Notes: generated by a model not told the origin, from the letters alone. A DNA stretch of 64,000 nucleotides from Hallella bergensis DSM 17361 (GCF_000160535.1 NZ_GG704784.1:105039-169038); one strand, 5' to 3'. Shown: positions 39,846 through 50,438, numbered from the stretch's first letter. Numbers and translations: made by a program.

Positions 39846-40697
39846 CTAATTGTGAATTGTGAATTGTGAATTTTGAATTACCACCCGTTTTCCTCCAATC
39901 TTCCCCGCCATTATCGAGAAGGAGCTGCCCTCCGAGCCATACACCACCTCCGTGCGAGCCAGCGTGTACAGGTCCACCAGCCCACCCCGTATGCCCTGCG
40001 TACTGCTTCGGTCGGCCTCAGCCTGCTGCATCACCAATCGATCGCCAAAAATCTCCGTCAGCTGCCTCTTGGTAGGCTCGTCGTCAGTGGCCAGAAAAAT
40101 CTTAGTGTCCGGACAATTGGCCAACTCCCGCTGTCCCGCCTCCACAAACAGCGACAGCGGACTGTTCTCAATGCTCCGTCGGTTGTCAGTTCTACGGATG
40201 TGAAATCCGATAGCGCGCGTGCCCAACTGCGACACCAAGCGCTCCACCTGCTCCTCCACCTGAGCCACAGGACGGAAGAGGCGGCTGTAAATCGCGTCAT
40301 CGAACGTGCCAAACTCGCGAAAGCAACTCATATAACTGTTGTGATCCCTCGCCCACTGCACAAAGTCAAAGTCCTGCTCCACCAATGCCGTCACCTGCTC
40401 CTCGTCGATGCGCTGGTCGAACAGCAGGTTCTGAAACAGTCGCGGCACACAAAGGTTGCGCCGTCGCGGACGGTCATACACCACGTGGTCCACCAGCGAA
40501 GCCTCGCGCACTTGGATCAAGTCCGAGTCGCGAAAAATAGCGTGAAACGGCGCGTGGAGCGCCCAGTCCTGAAACCACAACACCCGCATCGCCACATCGG
40601 CCCGGCGGCACATGTTATAGGCGGAGGCGATGGCGTGCATTCGGTTAGCCAGTCCGCCCGCCGGCACAAGCAACAACTTGCCCTGAGTTTTCATCAT
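39846..40697 (-). CDS. Fucosyltransferase-like glycosyltransferase
   Basis: 283 residues. The fold clues are KLLLVPAGGLANRMHAIASA at the N-terminus, FHIRRTDNR (the HxRRxD donor-binding motif of GT11/GT23-type fucosyltransferases), IFLATDDEPTKRQLTEIFGD and VDLYTLARTEVVYGSEGSSFS. Probably transfers fucose onto a surface glycan; the acceptor is unknown. The last residues (QNSQFTIHN) are coded by an intergenic GAATTGTGAATT repeat and are not part of the enzyme. ATG ATG at 40697/40694 is the start; the longer ORF to 40760 is unlikely. Confidence 0.8.
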   Translation of the reverse strand: MMKTQGKLLLVPAGGLANRMHAIASAYNMCRRADVAMRVLWFQDWALHAPFHAIFRDSDLIQVREASLVDHVVYDRPRRRNLCVPRLFQNLLFDQRIDEEQVTALVEQDFDFVQWARDHNSYMSCFREFGTFDDAIYSRLFRPVAQVEEQVERLVSQLGTRAIGFHIRRTDNRRSIENSPLSLFVEAGQRELANCPDTKIFLATDDEPTKRQLTEIFGDRLVMQQAEADRSSTQGIRGGLVDLYTLARTEVVYGSEGSSFSIMAGKIGGKRVVIQNSQFTIHN

Positions 40698-40804
40698 CGT
40701 GATTTTTCCACGAAGATAATGCTTTTCCCGCATCACGACAAATCGGGCGCTACAAAACATCAGAATTTAACACTCCAGGCTGTCATCGACGACAAAAAAG
40801 GAAC

Positions 40805-41165
40805 TTGATTTTTCAGGACAAACACCCTCGCATGCTTCGCGTATTTGAAAACGAAAAGTCGTTCGCTGTCTGTACGCCAAAATTTCGACGTTTTTCATAA
40901 ATATCAAGCTGTCAGACGGTTACACGGTTGCAAGCGAAAAACGAGCAGATTTCGCGACAGACCGTCGTGCCGTTAGGCCTTTCTGGCATCGCGACAAAAG
41001 CCTAACCGCCGCGCGAGTAGGCTTCCGTCGCCGTGCGTCGAAGGCTTATCCAGCGTGCCGTTAGATATGAATCGCACAACCAACCCGTCTCCTACATGCC
41101 CGCCAACGACCTCCGTCGACCCGAAACAGACTTTTTTGCGCGCTGGAACAAGATTTTTCAGACCC
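40805..41165 (-). repeat. Dispersed intergenic element, copy 3 (box end to the left)
   Basis: The box ATGCTTCGCGTATTTGAAAA at 40832-40851 is the exact inverse of 4568-4587. Degenerate ~22-bp units with AAGCCTAACCGC, GGCTTCCGTCGCC and similar follow to about 41090. It lies between the fucosyltransferase-like gene start and the 3' end of the lipoprotein gene. Confidence 0.7.
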
Positions 41166-41193
41166 ACGTTTATGGTGAACTTTTCTTGACAGT

Positions 41194-41652
41194 TCACTCC
41201 CGCTGCAACCTGCAATGGCCGCGCTTGTGGTCCCGATCCACCACGACAAGGACCATGGGGCGCATGGTCGAGGGCATGTTTCGCTCGAGGGTCTTCACCT
41301 GATAATAGAGCACCAGTGTGTCGCCGTCGGCAGTGAGTCGTGTGGGCCTGACCTCAACATGGTCGTTGGTGAGCGGCAGCACAATGCCGATGGCCAACTG
41401 CCGCTCAAAGTCAATGGCGGTGGGCTGTCCGTTCTTCCCCATGACGGCAGCCTCGCCATAGCGTTTGTCAAACTCTGCGCGCGTGGTGACCATGGGGTTG
41501 GCCGGCGCCTCGGTGTGGAGTTTATAATAATAGTGGTGTGCCACGGTGTAGGGCACGTCTGTCTGTGCGCGCCGTAACGACCCCGCCGCGCCACATGCCA
41601 CCAGGTTTGTCAGGACAACTCCTGCGACCGTCAAAACCATGCTTTGCTTCAT
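41194..41652 (-). CDS. Lipoprotein of unknown function
   Basis: 152 residues with lipobox VVLTNLVAC. The mature part contains PANPMVTTRAEFDKRYGEAA, FERQLAIGIVLPLTNDHVEV and DTLVLYYQVKTLERNMPS, then PMVLVVVDRD. The fold looks beta-rich, similar in outline to PrcB-like small lipoproteins, but no family can be claimed. Single gene between two spacer regions. Confidence 0.7.
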   Translation of the reverse strand: MKQSMVLTVAGVVLTNLVACGAAGSLRRAQTDVPYTVAHHYYYKLHTEAPANPMVTTRAEFDKRYGEAAVMGKNGQPTAIDFERQLAIGIVLPLTNDHVEVRPTRLTADGDTLVLYYQVKTLERNMPSTMRPMVLVVVDRDHKRGHCRLQRE

Positions 41653-42062
41653 GATGCTCTTGTTGTTTACTCTCTATAAACGCATTTTCCCGCACAATCA
41701 TTACACGCTCGTCACAAAGTTTAACACATGCAGCATCGACCGTGAGCTGCTTTTCAGGCAGCAGTCCGGTGCATGTTGCCAACTGGCATAGCCCTGCTTC
41801 TTCCCCTGCAGCCAAGCACGATCGATAAGCGCAGGCCAGTAGCATGTGGCGGCGGAGTAGAAAGAATGAGCAGCTTGGCTGCCGCGGCAGGGCGCGCACA
41901 ACAATTAAGAAATGTAATTTGTACAAACCGATGGGTTAAGTATCGTTAATAGTTTCGGGCAATCGTTTCTGTTATCAACCTTTTCCACTATATTTGTGAT
42001 AACAACCGTTTCGCCGGGCAGTCCCGGTGACATCATTATTCAATTCATAAAACTACCAGAAG
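41653..42062 (+). promoter_or_regulatory. Spacer with glutathione peroxidase promoter
   Basis: No gene is supported here. TATATTTG at 41989-41996 is the -7 element, leaving a 65-nt leader. The remaining sequence shows only weak, non-conserved ORFs. Confidence 0.5.
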
Positions 42063-42611
42063 ATGAAAACAATTTATGATTTCAGCTTGTCCGACAAGAA
42101 GGGCAACGAAGTGAAGCTTTCAGAGTATAAAGGCAAAGTGCTGCTCATTGTGAACACCGCCACCGAGTGCGGCTTCACCCCTCAGTATGAGGAGTTGGAG
42201 GCCATGTATGGTCGTCTGAAGGACAAAGACTTCGAAATTCTCGATATTCCCTGCAACCAGTTTGGTGGACAAGCTCCCGGATCCGATGAGGATATTACGG
42301 AGTTCTGCCGCCTGAAGTTTGGCACGGAGTTCCCCCAGTTCAAGAAGAGCGAGGTAAATGGCGACAACGCCCTGCCCCTGTACAAATGGCTGAAGAGCGA
42401 GAAGGGTTTCCAGGGATTCGATATGGACCACAAGATTGCACCCATCTTGGTGGACATGTTCGACAAGGAAGGCACCGACTGGCGCAAGAGCAGCGACATC
42501 AAGTGGAACTTCACCAAGTTCCTCATCAGCCGCGACGGCAAGGTGGTTGCGCGCTTCGAGCCGACCAAAGACATGGCCGAGGTGGAAAAGGCCATCAAGG
42601 CCGAGCTGTAA
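42063..42611 (+). CDS. Glutathione peroxidase family (thioredoxin-type) peroxidase
   Basis: 182 residues. Cys-type peroxidase: VNTATECGFTPQYEEL carries the peroxidatic Cys at about residue 36. FEILDIPCNQFGGQAPGSDE is the second conserved block, and KWNFTKFLISRDGKVVARF carries the Trp/Asn of the active site. Detoxifies hydrogen and lipid peroxides in the cytoplasm, most likely with thioredoxin as reductant. Stand-alone. Confidence 0.94.
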   Translation: MKTIYDFSLSDKKGNEVKLSEYKGKVLLIVNTATECGFTPQYEELEAMYGRLKDKDFEILDIPCNQFGGQAPGSDEDITEFCRLKFGTEFPQFKKSEVNGDNALPLYKWLKSEKGFQGFDMDHKIAPILVDMFDKEGTDWRKSSDIKWNFTKFLISRDGKVVARFEPTKDMAEVEKAIKAEL

Positions 42612-42738
42612 AGTCGGAGAAAAATAGCTATAGACTGGCGGCATCTGTGCAATGGGCACGGATGCCGCCTTTTGTTGGTTGCCCGTTGCCCGTCGGTTCG
42701 GGCAGAGACGGCGGTGGCAGGGGCGAGGCCTGGGAGGA

Positions 42739-45700
42739 TTATCGGGTGAGCGAGAACCGCAGGCTCAGACCGAAGTCCTGCGTGGTGGTGGGATAGCTGC
42801 TGCTGCTCAGCAGCGGGGTGTTGGTCTGTCGGTCGAGGTAGAAGCTCAACGACACCAGCTTGGAGAGGGTGTAGTCGGCCATGAACGAGAATTTGAAGGC
42901 TGTGTTCCCACTGCTGGCCGCCGAAGTCATGGTGGCAATGTCGCGCGTGATGCTGGCCTGCTTGCGATACGACATATCCAACCTGAGGTTCAGGTCGTTG
43001 TTCACCCCGCCGCGCGTGGAGCTGGTCGTGCGGTTGTTGTTCTGCGTGGTGGTGGTGCCGCCGGTCTTCCTTCGCCCCCGGGCGATCCGTGCGCCGCGTC
43101 GTCCGAAAAGGTTCAGGTTGTTGACCTTATAGCCGAGGCCCACCACCCAGTCCTTGCTCACGGCCTCATTCAACTGGATGCTCGTCATCGAGAGGGAGAG
43201 AATGCGCGTCTGCCGGTATTCCACCTTGGCCGTCATATTGTTCTGCAACGTGACATCAACCCCCAGTAGCGGCGAGAACGATTCGCTGATGCTTGCCGTG
43301 GAAATATTGTACATCGAGTTGGGGACGGGGTTGCCGGTGGTGGCATCGCTGATGAAGCCCATGCCCGGCCCCATGAGTTGCATATAGGTGGAATAGCTCT
43401 GGTAGGAACCGATGGCAAAGACACTCTTGTAGCTGTGGTTCAGGTTCACGCTCTTGAAATAGTCGCGCAGTCCGGGCAGTTTGCCCAATCCGCTGTAGCG
43501 CATGGTCCAGTTGGGCAGCAACTGCCTGAGCGTGGGGAAGATGTTGAGCCCGTTGCCGCCCATGCCGGTGTAGGTATTGAGGAAGGCCGGCACCATCACG
43601 TCGGCACTGTAGGGGTTCACGCTTCCGTTGGCGGGGTCGAACGGGCGGCCGGCCAGAGCCGTACCAGCGGGGTATTGGGTTCCGACATAGCGGGCTTCGA
43701 CACGCTCCCGGAAGGTCGTGATGGCTTGGCAGAACTTCTCAAAAGTGGCACTCCTGAAGCCGTTGTCGGCACTGCCCATGCCCTCGAAGGCCGAACCCAG
43801 CGACATGGTGGTCATGGTGAACATGCCGGTCTGCGTGGTGGGGTTGCCCTCATACATATACTGCACGCTCTTGGCCGTTGTCATCGTGCGACTGGCGTTG
43901 AGGTCGATGATGAGGTTTCTCACCGGTTCGAGCTTCATGCGCACCTGCAGGTCCTCGGTCAGGTTGGTGGTTGCCGGCGTCGCCACACTGTCATTGATGA
44001 GCAGCCAGTTGTTGCTACGAGCCTTCTCAATGTAGTCGTTGCCAATCAGTCCGAACGCAAAGTCAAGTCCGGGAGAGAGGACATTGGCTCCCGTGCGGTT
44101 GGTCTGGCCAAAGGCATCGCCAATGTTGGGCATGAAACCGGGTAGTGCCATGGCGTACTGATTGCGGTAGGAGATGCTCACATTCCGTACCATCATGGCC
44201 ACGCGTGCCATGGATTGAGCCACCCTGTACCACTTTTTCTCGTCGAGGGGCGACTTGGGAGTGACGGTGAGTTTGACCTTCAGAGTCGAGTCCACGTTGC
44301 TCTTGATGCGTATCTTGTTGTCGTCGAGCTTTCTGAATCGCAGTTTCAGGCGTTTGCCGTCGGCTGTTTTGGCCGAGACCATGAGGCGCTTGGTCTTCCG
44401 CCCGTGGCTCACCTCGATGGTGGTGTCGGGTCGAAGCGTAATCTCTTTCTCAAAGGAATGCTTGTTCTTGGGCAGCGCAGCCTTCTTCTGTGCGGCCTGT
44501 TTGTTGCTCTCACGAAGCTGTCTCACGGCCTCGTCGGGGTCCTTGCCGTCGGCCAAGGCCTGCTCGCGCGCCTTGGCTTCGGCTTGTTGTTGCTTTTTCT
44601 TTTCAGCCTTAGCCCGTTCTCGAGCCTCCTTCTTCTTGTTGATGTCCGTTCGGCTCGGCTCCTTGCTGAACCGCTCGTTGGCCTTCCTGAGGAACGCACT
44701 GTGGTTGTAGAGTCTCACCAAATCGAATGTGCCGTTGATGTTGAGCTGGCGGTTATTCTGTATGGTGTTGCCCAGAGAGGTGCCGTCTTCGAGCTTGGTG
44801 CCGCGCAACCAGTTGTACGTCGCGTTGTAGGAGGCATCGCTGTTGAGCCAGTCGAAGATGGGCAACAGGTTGAGCGGCAACTGGTAGGAAGCCGTAAAGT
44901 TTTGCTGATAATCGAGCGGAGTGCCCAAACTTCGGATGCTTCTCCACACCGAGTCCTTCCATGCCTCGTAGCGAGTGGGATACAGATCCTTGTTCACCGG
45001 CGTGTAGGGTTCCTCCACTTCGGCATGGGTGGCACTGCGGAAGTTCATGTGCAGGTTGCGGGTCAAGTCCCAGCGCAGTTGGAATTCGCGGTTCCAGAGG
45101 AACTGTTGGGCAAACACTAACGGCAAGGCGGCATTCTCGAGGGCCTCCATGTCGCGTTCCTGGAACTCATAATAGTGGCGTGAAAGATCGGTGTTGAAGC
45201 TCACATTCTGCGGCAACCAGTTCAGTCCGAACCGCTTGGGGAAGTCGAGCCACTTGCTCTTGCCCTTGGCTTTTCGGAAGGGTTCCCATGCCTTGTAGAC
45301 CGGTGTCCAGCTGTAGTTCATGCCCCCGCGCCAGTCGTCCTCGTTCTCGTAGACCGTGGTTTCGCCCTGAATATGACTGTGGCTATGGCTGTAGAAGAAC
45401 GAGAAGTTGGCCGGATCGTAGGGCATGGGGTGACGCTTGTTCTGTATGCCCACCTTCACATTGGACAGCGAGAAGTTGGTGTTGATGGACTTGGTCACGG
45501 CAATACGCTCAATGGAATCGCGATCGTGGCGTGTCGGTGCGCCGTCTAAGGCTTCCTTGAGCTCCATGTCGGTGTCGAGGGGGTTGTATTTGGGTCGTGT
45601 CACCTGTTTGGTCACACTGTAATAGAGCGGCGCCGACACCTTGGCCTTGTCGGGAAAGAACTTGCCAAGCTCGATGTTGGTCATAAAGGAGACATCGCCT

Positions 45701-48700
45701 TGATCGTCCTGTGAACGACTGTCCACACCCTCTTCCAGTCCGCCAAAGCCCTGACTCACATAGCGTCCACGGAGGTTCAATGTGCCCAAGTCTGACATTT
45801 GGACATTCAAATTGCCGTTGGCCGCCCATCCACCGGAGTTGCTGTATTCCTGCAAACGCAGTTCGTTCACCCACACCTCGCCGCTCTTGGTCTCGGAAGA
45901 GAGGTTGCGCACGCCAATCATCATCACCTTTACCTCGCCCAGTGTGGGGTTTCCCATCACGGTAATCTTGTTTTGCGGATGTCCGTTGTCGTAGACTTCG
46001 TAGGGGCGATTGAATGAGGCGAGCCCGAGACCCTTCTGTTGGTTGCGCACCTTTTTGGTTGCGGTGAACACCGAGAGGGGTATGTTGAGCATGTTCTCCT
46101 CAGGCCAAACGGCGATGCAATCGGACCGAAGCATCCGATTGTACTTGCCCGGTGGCGTGAGCTTCAGGGGTATCTCGTATTCATAATAGTTGTTCTTGTA
46201 GTCGGAACCCAAGCGCACAAACACGGCCAACTGACCGTCCTGCAGGTTGGTAATGTTCTGTTCGTGGGCATTGGCATGCACAAACATCTGGATACGTTTG
46301 TACTGCCGGAGGTCCTGCATGGTTTTCTTGTATACGGCTTTCGATTCTCCACTCGAGAGGTTCGACACGTTGATGTCGAGCGCCTGCTCGTTGGCCTGCA
46401 CGAGTTGCGGCTGCGTTGGGTCTTGCTCGCGGGTTATTCCGGGCGGCAAAACATAGTTAACGGGCGTCTTATCGTTATTTTCTTCGATGCTCACCGATGC
46501 CGTTGTCATGGCCCCCGTGGACGCGGAGTTGTCCAATTTCTGCTCGTATGACCGCCAAGTGCCACGCACCAGGTCAAGGCTTGCGAACCGCATCACCACC
46601 GGATGCTCGAAGTTTGTGAGGAACATACGCATGAAACGAATGCTGCTGAAGTCGGAGATGGAGCCGTGGCGACTCTCATACCGATCCACCGGGATGCGGA
46701 ACAGATACCACGTGAGCGTGGGCGACGTGCCGTTGCGGGCCGTGCGCTTCGATTCGCGCTTGTCTACAATGAAGTTCTTGCCCACCACAAGGTCCTCGGG
46801 ACGGATAGAAACCCGATACTGATAATACTTCTCGTATTCATTCAATGTGAAGTCCTGATTGATGTCTTCCACGTCGGGCGTGGTCTTGTAAGAGGTGTCA
46901 TAGCCTTCGGTGCGGCTGTTGTTGTCGGGCGAGTTGCCCTGCGGATTGTTGATATACTTGTATCGACGCAGGATGGGCGCCTTGATTTGATCGAGGTCTG
47001 AACCACGGAAATAGTGGTAGTTGTCGTTGGCCGGGTCGGCCCAGATGGAATCCCACACGGCGGCATTCACCTTACCCTTCATTTGGGTGAGGTAGTCTTG
47101 GTAAGATTGAAACTGCTGTTCCTCGGTGTCGTTCAGTCCGTTGTAGCCCACGTCCTGCAGCTTGCGACTGCCCTTGGTCGTGGCAAAGGCGTAGGTCACC
47201 GTGCTTTGCACGGGTATCTTACCCCACTGGGTATAGATAAATTTGTCTGACCCGTCGACCGGCATACCACTCTCATAGAACTTCTTGCCGTCGCACAGGA
47301 TGTCCTCCGACACCTCCCCGAGGTTGATGTAGAAGTCTCCTCCGTATTCCGAGGCATTGGGTTGCTTGCTGCTATTGATAAAGGGGTCGAGCATCCAAAA
47401 CTCGATATATTCCACGTTGGCGGCCTCGAAGTCGCTCATGTCGAGCTTACGCATCATGCCGCCCCAGTGGTTTTTCGGGCTGGCGAGCCGTCCGTCGGGC
47501 AACAGGTTGGGGTTAAAGTTGTAGGGCCCGCGCTCGTTGGGGTAATAGGCCAGGTTCATGATGGGCAACGTGGAGGTAGCTCCGCTGTAGCTGTTGCGGT
47601 CGCGCTGGGGGTAAAGGTCGCTCACATAGACTTCTCTCACGTAGGCATCGCTCAGCTGGTCGAGGTCGCTCTTGATATGGGCAGGCGTCAGGCTGCTGCT
47701 GCGACGGGTGAACAGCGGGTCGATGGTGTACCAGGCCATCTGCGAACGGTTATAACCGCTGGTCAGACCCGTGCGGTCTTTGCTCTCGGGAAACATCGAA
47801 GGCACACTCGACAGCACCCAGTTGATGGGGGTGGAAACGTCCAACTTCTCGGTGGTGCTCTCGAAATCGTCGAGATAGGAGGCATTGTCCTGCACCCCAC
47901 GGCTCTGTCCGGCGATGAGCTGCGCAAACTCTCCGGAGAACGATATCTGCGAGGGCTGGGTGAGATGGAGCAAGGGAATCTTGTCGAGCATGTTGGTGAG
48001 CCACTGGCTTTCCTTCTTCCAGTTCATGTTGATGCCCCACAACGTGTTGTTCAACGGCTCCCTACCCATGGGCACCTTGGTAGTGAGCGACTGCTCGGAG
48101 AGGTGTTGCAGCGTACCCGAGAGCTGGAAATTCTTGGAGAAATCGTAGGCCCAGTTCATGCCAAACATCGTCTTGCGCTCCTGCGAATAAGCCGTCTGAC
48201 TCTCCAACGACACATTGACGGGTGTGCCGGCATCGATGATACTCTGGTTCAAAATGGTCACCTCCCCGGCACTGTAGTCCACCGAATAGTCGGCACCCTC
48301 GGTCAGTCTTACGCCGCCGGCCGTCACCACCACCGACCCCTGCGGCACACTGTAGGCTCCAAGGGATATGACATTGGCCGACGTTCCACGATACTGACCC
48401 TGCAACAGATACTTGTCCTTCTCGGCTATCTGCCGGGCAATGGTCTTGGTGGAGTCGTACAGCTCGGTGAAGGCATATTTCTGCGCCGTGGCCTCACTCA
48501 CGCCTTTGCCCACCAAATAGTTGTAGAGATACCTGCCAAAGGGCTCGGCCGCCGGGAAGAACACGCGCCCATCGGTCACGGTGTAGCCCTCCACGAAGTC
48601 GAAATAGCCGTTGGGGTGAGCCTTGTTGTTATTGTCCAACCGGTCGGCACCAAGCAGTCGGATGAGCGGTTGACTCTTCACCTGCTGCTCGGGAATATAA

Positions 48701-50382
48701 GAAAGGTATACGCCGGCTGTGTCGCTCTGGAACTTCACGTCGAGGCGGAACTTGTCTTTTTCCACGTTCGACGCCAGGTAATACACGTTCTTCATCATCA
48801 GTCCCCAGTTGCCCTGCCGGGGATTGTTGCTGGTGTTTTTCAGCGCCTTGACAAACAGCGACTGCCCCACGTCGGTGATGTCGCTGGCAAACTCACCCAC
48901 CTGGTAGGTACGCCCACCGTAGGTATACTCATAGGCCACGGCCAGCACCTGGTCGGTCTGCAGCGAACTGCGCAGGGAGACATAGCCCAGGGCGCGGTTC
49001 AGGGTGTATTCGGAGGGATTGAGGAGACGTGCACTCTGCAGTTTCTCATAGTCGACACCACCCACCAGACCAGCCCCCTCGAGCACACCCGACGTCTGGT
49101 CGATGCTGCGCGCACCTACCAAGCTCCCCACCATCGTGGCATACTCGGTGTTGGCCGCGTTCGACGGCACTCTGGTTCCGGCCGCCGACCACATCGCATT
49201 GCTGATGCCCGTGCTCTCACCCAAGTCGGTCAGGGCCACGATGTTGCGCGTGTTGGTGGTGGTACCGTTCTTGTTGGTCACCCATATCTCCACCCGACTG
49301 ATGCTCACGCCCGTGGCGAGGTTGGGCAGGGTCTTCATGCCCTCGTCGTAATGGTTGCGGAAATACTGCGAGAGAAAGAAGTGGCGGTTTTCCTCATAGT
49401 CGGCAGCGCCGATCTCAAAGGGCGTGAGCTGCTTGCCGCCCTTGCTGGACACACTCTTCGACGAACTCTTCTTCTGCGAGGCCACCAATTGCAGACTCAG
49501 TTTGCCAAACTGCATGTCGGTGCGCAATCCGAACAGGCTGCTCGCCCCCTGCACCAACGACGAGTTTGATGGGAACGACACATTGCCACCCTCGACGAGC
49601 TTGATGATCTCGTCTTCCTTGCCGTCATACTTGAGCTTCATGTTCTGCGCGTCGAAGTCGAAGGTCGCATCGGTGTTGTAGTTCAGGTTCATGTTCACCT
49701 TGTCGCCCACCTTACCGTTCACGTTAATGTTAATCTTTTCGTCGAAATCCATCGTGGTTACCTTGCGGTTGCGGATGGGAAGCGAGGGGTTGTCGATGCT
49801 CTTGAACGTGGCGCCGAGTTTCACCTCGGCCGTTCCCTGCGTCCGGATGCGCACACCGCCGGGACCAAAAATCTTCTCGGCCGGGCCGAGGTCGAAATGC
49901 ATGTCGGCAAAGCTGAACTTCTCCTTGCCCTTGGCTCGGTATATCTCGTCGTTCTTGCTGCGGTAGAAAGCGTCGCGGCCGTGCTTCTCACTCCACTTCA
50001 TATATTCCTCCGGCGTCATCATGATGGGTGCCGCGAGATAGGTGGAGCCCATCTTGGTACCGATGATATAGCGGTTGATGGTGTCGTTGTAGGTCACCTC
50101 ATACCGCAATCCCTCGGGACGGTTCAGGTCCATGGCGTTCTGGTCGAGGTCGTCGTAGGTAATCGGCGTGGTGCGCTGGATTTTCCACCGCGGGTTGATG
50201 AGCGAGTCGGGCGTCTCGCTGCTGTCGCTCGCCACAGGCTGTGCCGGGGGGTTGGTGGCGGTTGGAGCGTTGGCGTTGCGACGCGCGGGGTCTACCTGGA
50301 AAAACGGGGACACAACGGCATAGCTGACCATGGTCATGGCCAGCATCAGCAAAATAATGACATATTGTTTCCCGATTCTCAT
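42739..50382 (-). CDS. sprA: SprA/Sov, type IX secretion outer-membrane translocon
   Basis: 2547 residues, in the size range of SprA and Sov. Large beta-barrel that exports T9SS cargo. Signal-anchor MRIGKQYVIILLMLAMTMVS, SprA N-terminal blocks (LRTDMQFGKLSLQLVASQKK, DYSVDYSAGEVTILNQSII, GEFAQLIAGQSRGVQDNASY), ending in repeated barrel strands. At about residues 1900-1965 there is a Lys/Glu/Ala-rich helical insertion (KKKEARERAKAEKKKQQQAE). The longer ORF start at 50412 is unlikely; MRIGKQ at 50382 fits the signal sequence. It follows ruvA after 56 bp. Confidence 0.95.
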   Translation of the reverse strand: MRIGKQYVIILLMLAMTMVSYAVVSPFFQVDPARRNANAPTATNPPAQPVASDSSETPDSLINPRWKIQRTTPITYDDLDQNAMDLNRPEGLRYEVTYNDTINRYIIGTKMGSTYLAAPIMMTPEEYMKWSEKHGRDAFYRSKNDEIYRAKGKEKFSFADMHFDLGPAEKIFGPGGVRIRTQGTAEVKLGATFKSIDNPSLPIRNRKVTTMDFDEKININVNGKVGDKVNMNLNYNTDATFDFDAQNMKLKYDGKEDEIIKLVEGGNVSFPSNSSLVQGASSLFGLRTDMQFGKLSLQLVASQKKSSSKSVSSKGGKQLTPFEIGAADYEENRHFFLSQYFRNHYDEGMKTLPNLATGVSISRVEIWVTNKNGTTTNTRNIVALTDLGESTGISNAMWSAAGTRVPSNAANTEYATMVGSLVGARSIDQTSGVLEGAGLVGGVDYEKLQSARLLNPSEYTLNRALGYVSLRSSLQTDQVLAVAYEYTYGGRTYQVGEFASDITDVGQSLFVKALKNTSNNPRQGNWGLMMKNVYYLASNVEKDKFRLDVKFQSDTAGVYLSYIPEQQVKSQPLIRLLGADRLDNNNKAHPNGYFDFVEGYTVTDGRVFFPAAEPFGRYLYNYLVGKGVSEATAQKYAFTELYDSTKTIARQIAEKDKYLLQGQYRGTSANVISLGAYSVPQGSVVVTAGGVRLTEGADYSVDYSAGEVTILNQSIIDAGTPVNVSLESQTAYSQERKTMFGMNWAYDFSKNFQLSGTLQHLSEQSLTTKVPMGREPLNNTLWGINMNWKKESQWLTNMLDKIPLLHLTQPSQISFSGEFAQLIAGQSRGVQDNASYLDDFESTTEKLDVSTPINWVLSSVPSMFPESKDRTGLTSGYNRSQMAWYTIDPLFTRRSSSLTPAHIKSDLDQLSDAYVREVYVSDLYPQRDRNSYSGATSTLPIMNLAYYPNERGPYNFNPNLLPDGRLASPKNHWGGMMRKLDMSDFEAANVEYIEFWMLDPFINSSKQPNASEYGGDFYINLGEVSEDILCDGKKFYESGMPVDGSDKFIYTQWGKIPVQSTVTYAFATTKGSRKLQDVGYNGLNDTEEQQFQSYQDYLTQMKGKVNAAVWDSIWADPANDNYHYFRGSDLDQIKAPILRRYKYINNPQGNSPDNNSRTEGYDTSYKTTPDVEDINQDFTLNEYEKYYQYRVSIRPEDLVVGKNFIVDKRESKRTARNGTSPTLTWYLFRIPVDRYESRHGSISDFSSIRFMRMFLTNFEHPVVMRFASLDLVRGTWRSYEQKLDNSASTGAMTTASVSIEENNDKTPVNYVLPPGITREQDPTQPQLVQANEQALDINVSNLSSGESKAVYKKTMQDLRQYKRIQMFVHANAHEQNITNLQDGQLAVFVRLGSDYKNNYYEYEIPLKLTPPGKYNRMLRSDCIAVWPEENMLNIPLSVFTATKKVRNQQKGLGLASFNRPYEVYDNGHPQNKITVMGNPTLGEVKVMMIGVRNLSSETKSGEVWVNELRLQEYSNSGGWAANGNLNVQMSDLGTLNLRGRYVSQGFGGLEEGVDSRSQDDQGDVSFMTNIELGKFFPDKAKVSAPLYYSVTKQVTRPKYNPLDTDMELKEALDGAPTRHDRDSIERIAVTKSINTNFSLSNVKVGIQNKRHPMPYDPANFSFFYSHSHSHIQGETTVYENEDDWRGGMNYSWTPVYKAWEPFRKAKGKSKWLDFPKRFGLNWLPQNVSFNTDLSRHYYEFQERDMEALENAALPLVFAQQFLWNREFQLRWDLTRNLHMNFRSATHAEVEEPYTPVNKDLYPTRYEAWKDSVWRSIRSLGTPLDYQQNFTASYQLPLNLLPIFDWLNSDASYNATYNWLRGTKLEDGTSLGNTIQNNRQLNINGTFDLVRLYNHSAFLRKANERFSKEPSRTDINKKKEARERAKAEKKKQQQAEAKAREQALADGKDPDEAVRQLRESNKQAAQKKAALPKNKHSFEKEITLRPDTTIEVSHGRKTKRLMVSAKTADGKRLKLRFRKLDDNKIRIKSNVDSTLKVKLTVTPKSPLDEKKWYRVAQSMARVAMMVRNVSISYRNQYAMALPGFMPNIGDAFGQTNRTGANVLSPGLDFAFGLIGNDYIEKARSNNWLLINDSVATPATTNLTEDLQVRMKLEPVRNLIIDLNASRTMTTAKSVQYMYEGNPTTQTGMFTMTTMSLGSAFEGMGSADNGFRSATFEKFCQAITTFRERVEARYVGTQYPAGTALAGRPFDPANGSVNPYSADVMVPAFLNTYTGMGGNGLNIFPTLRQLLPNWTMRYSGLGKLPGLRDYFKSVNLNHSYKSVFAIGSYQSYSTYMQLMGPGMGFISDATTGNPVPNSMYNISTASISESFSPLLGVDVTLQNNMTAKVEYRQTRILSLSMTSIQLNEAVSKDWVVGLGYKVNNLNLFGRRGARIARGRRKTGGTTTTQNNNRTTSSTRGGVNNDLNLRLDMSYRKQASITRDIATMTSAASSGNTAFKFSFMADYTLSKLVSLSFYLDRQTNTPLLSSSSYPTTTQDFGLSLRFSLTR

Positions 50383-50438
50383 GCTTTCGTGTTTGACTTC
50401 TCCCGCAGGCAAGGCTCAAGGGCAGACAGCAGACAGCC

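Noticed and set aside
41522..41926. 134-codon minus-strand ORF in the spacer before the peroxidase gene
   Set aside because: Cys/Arg/Leu-rich composition without signal, domain or promoter; overlaps the lipoprotein gene start.
47362..49569. 735-codon plus-strand ORF
   Set aside because: Antisense shadow of sprA caused by G/C-rich third positions; low-complexity His/Val/Gly/Arg composition, no domains, no promoter.
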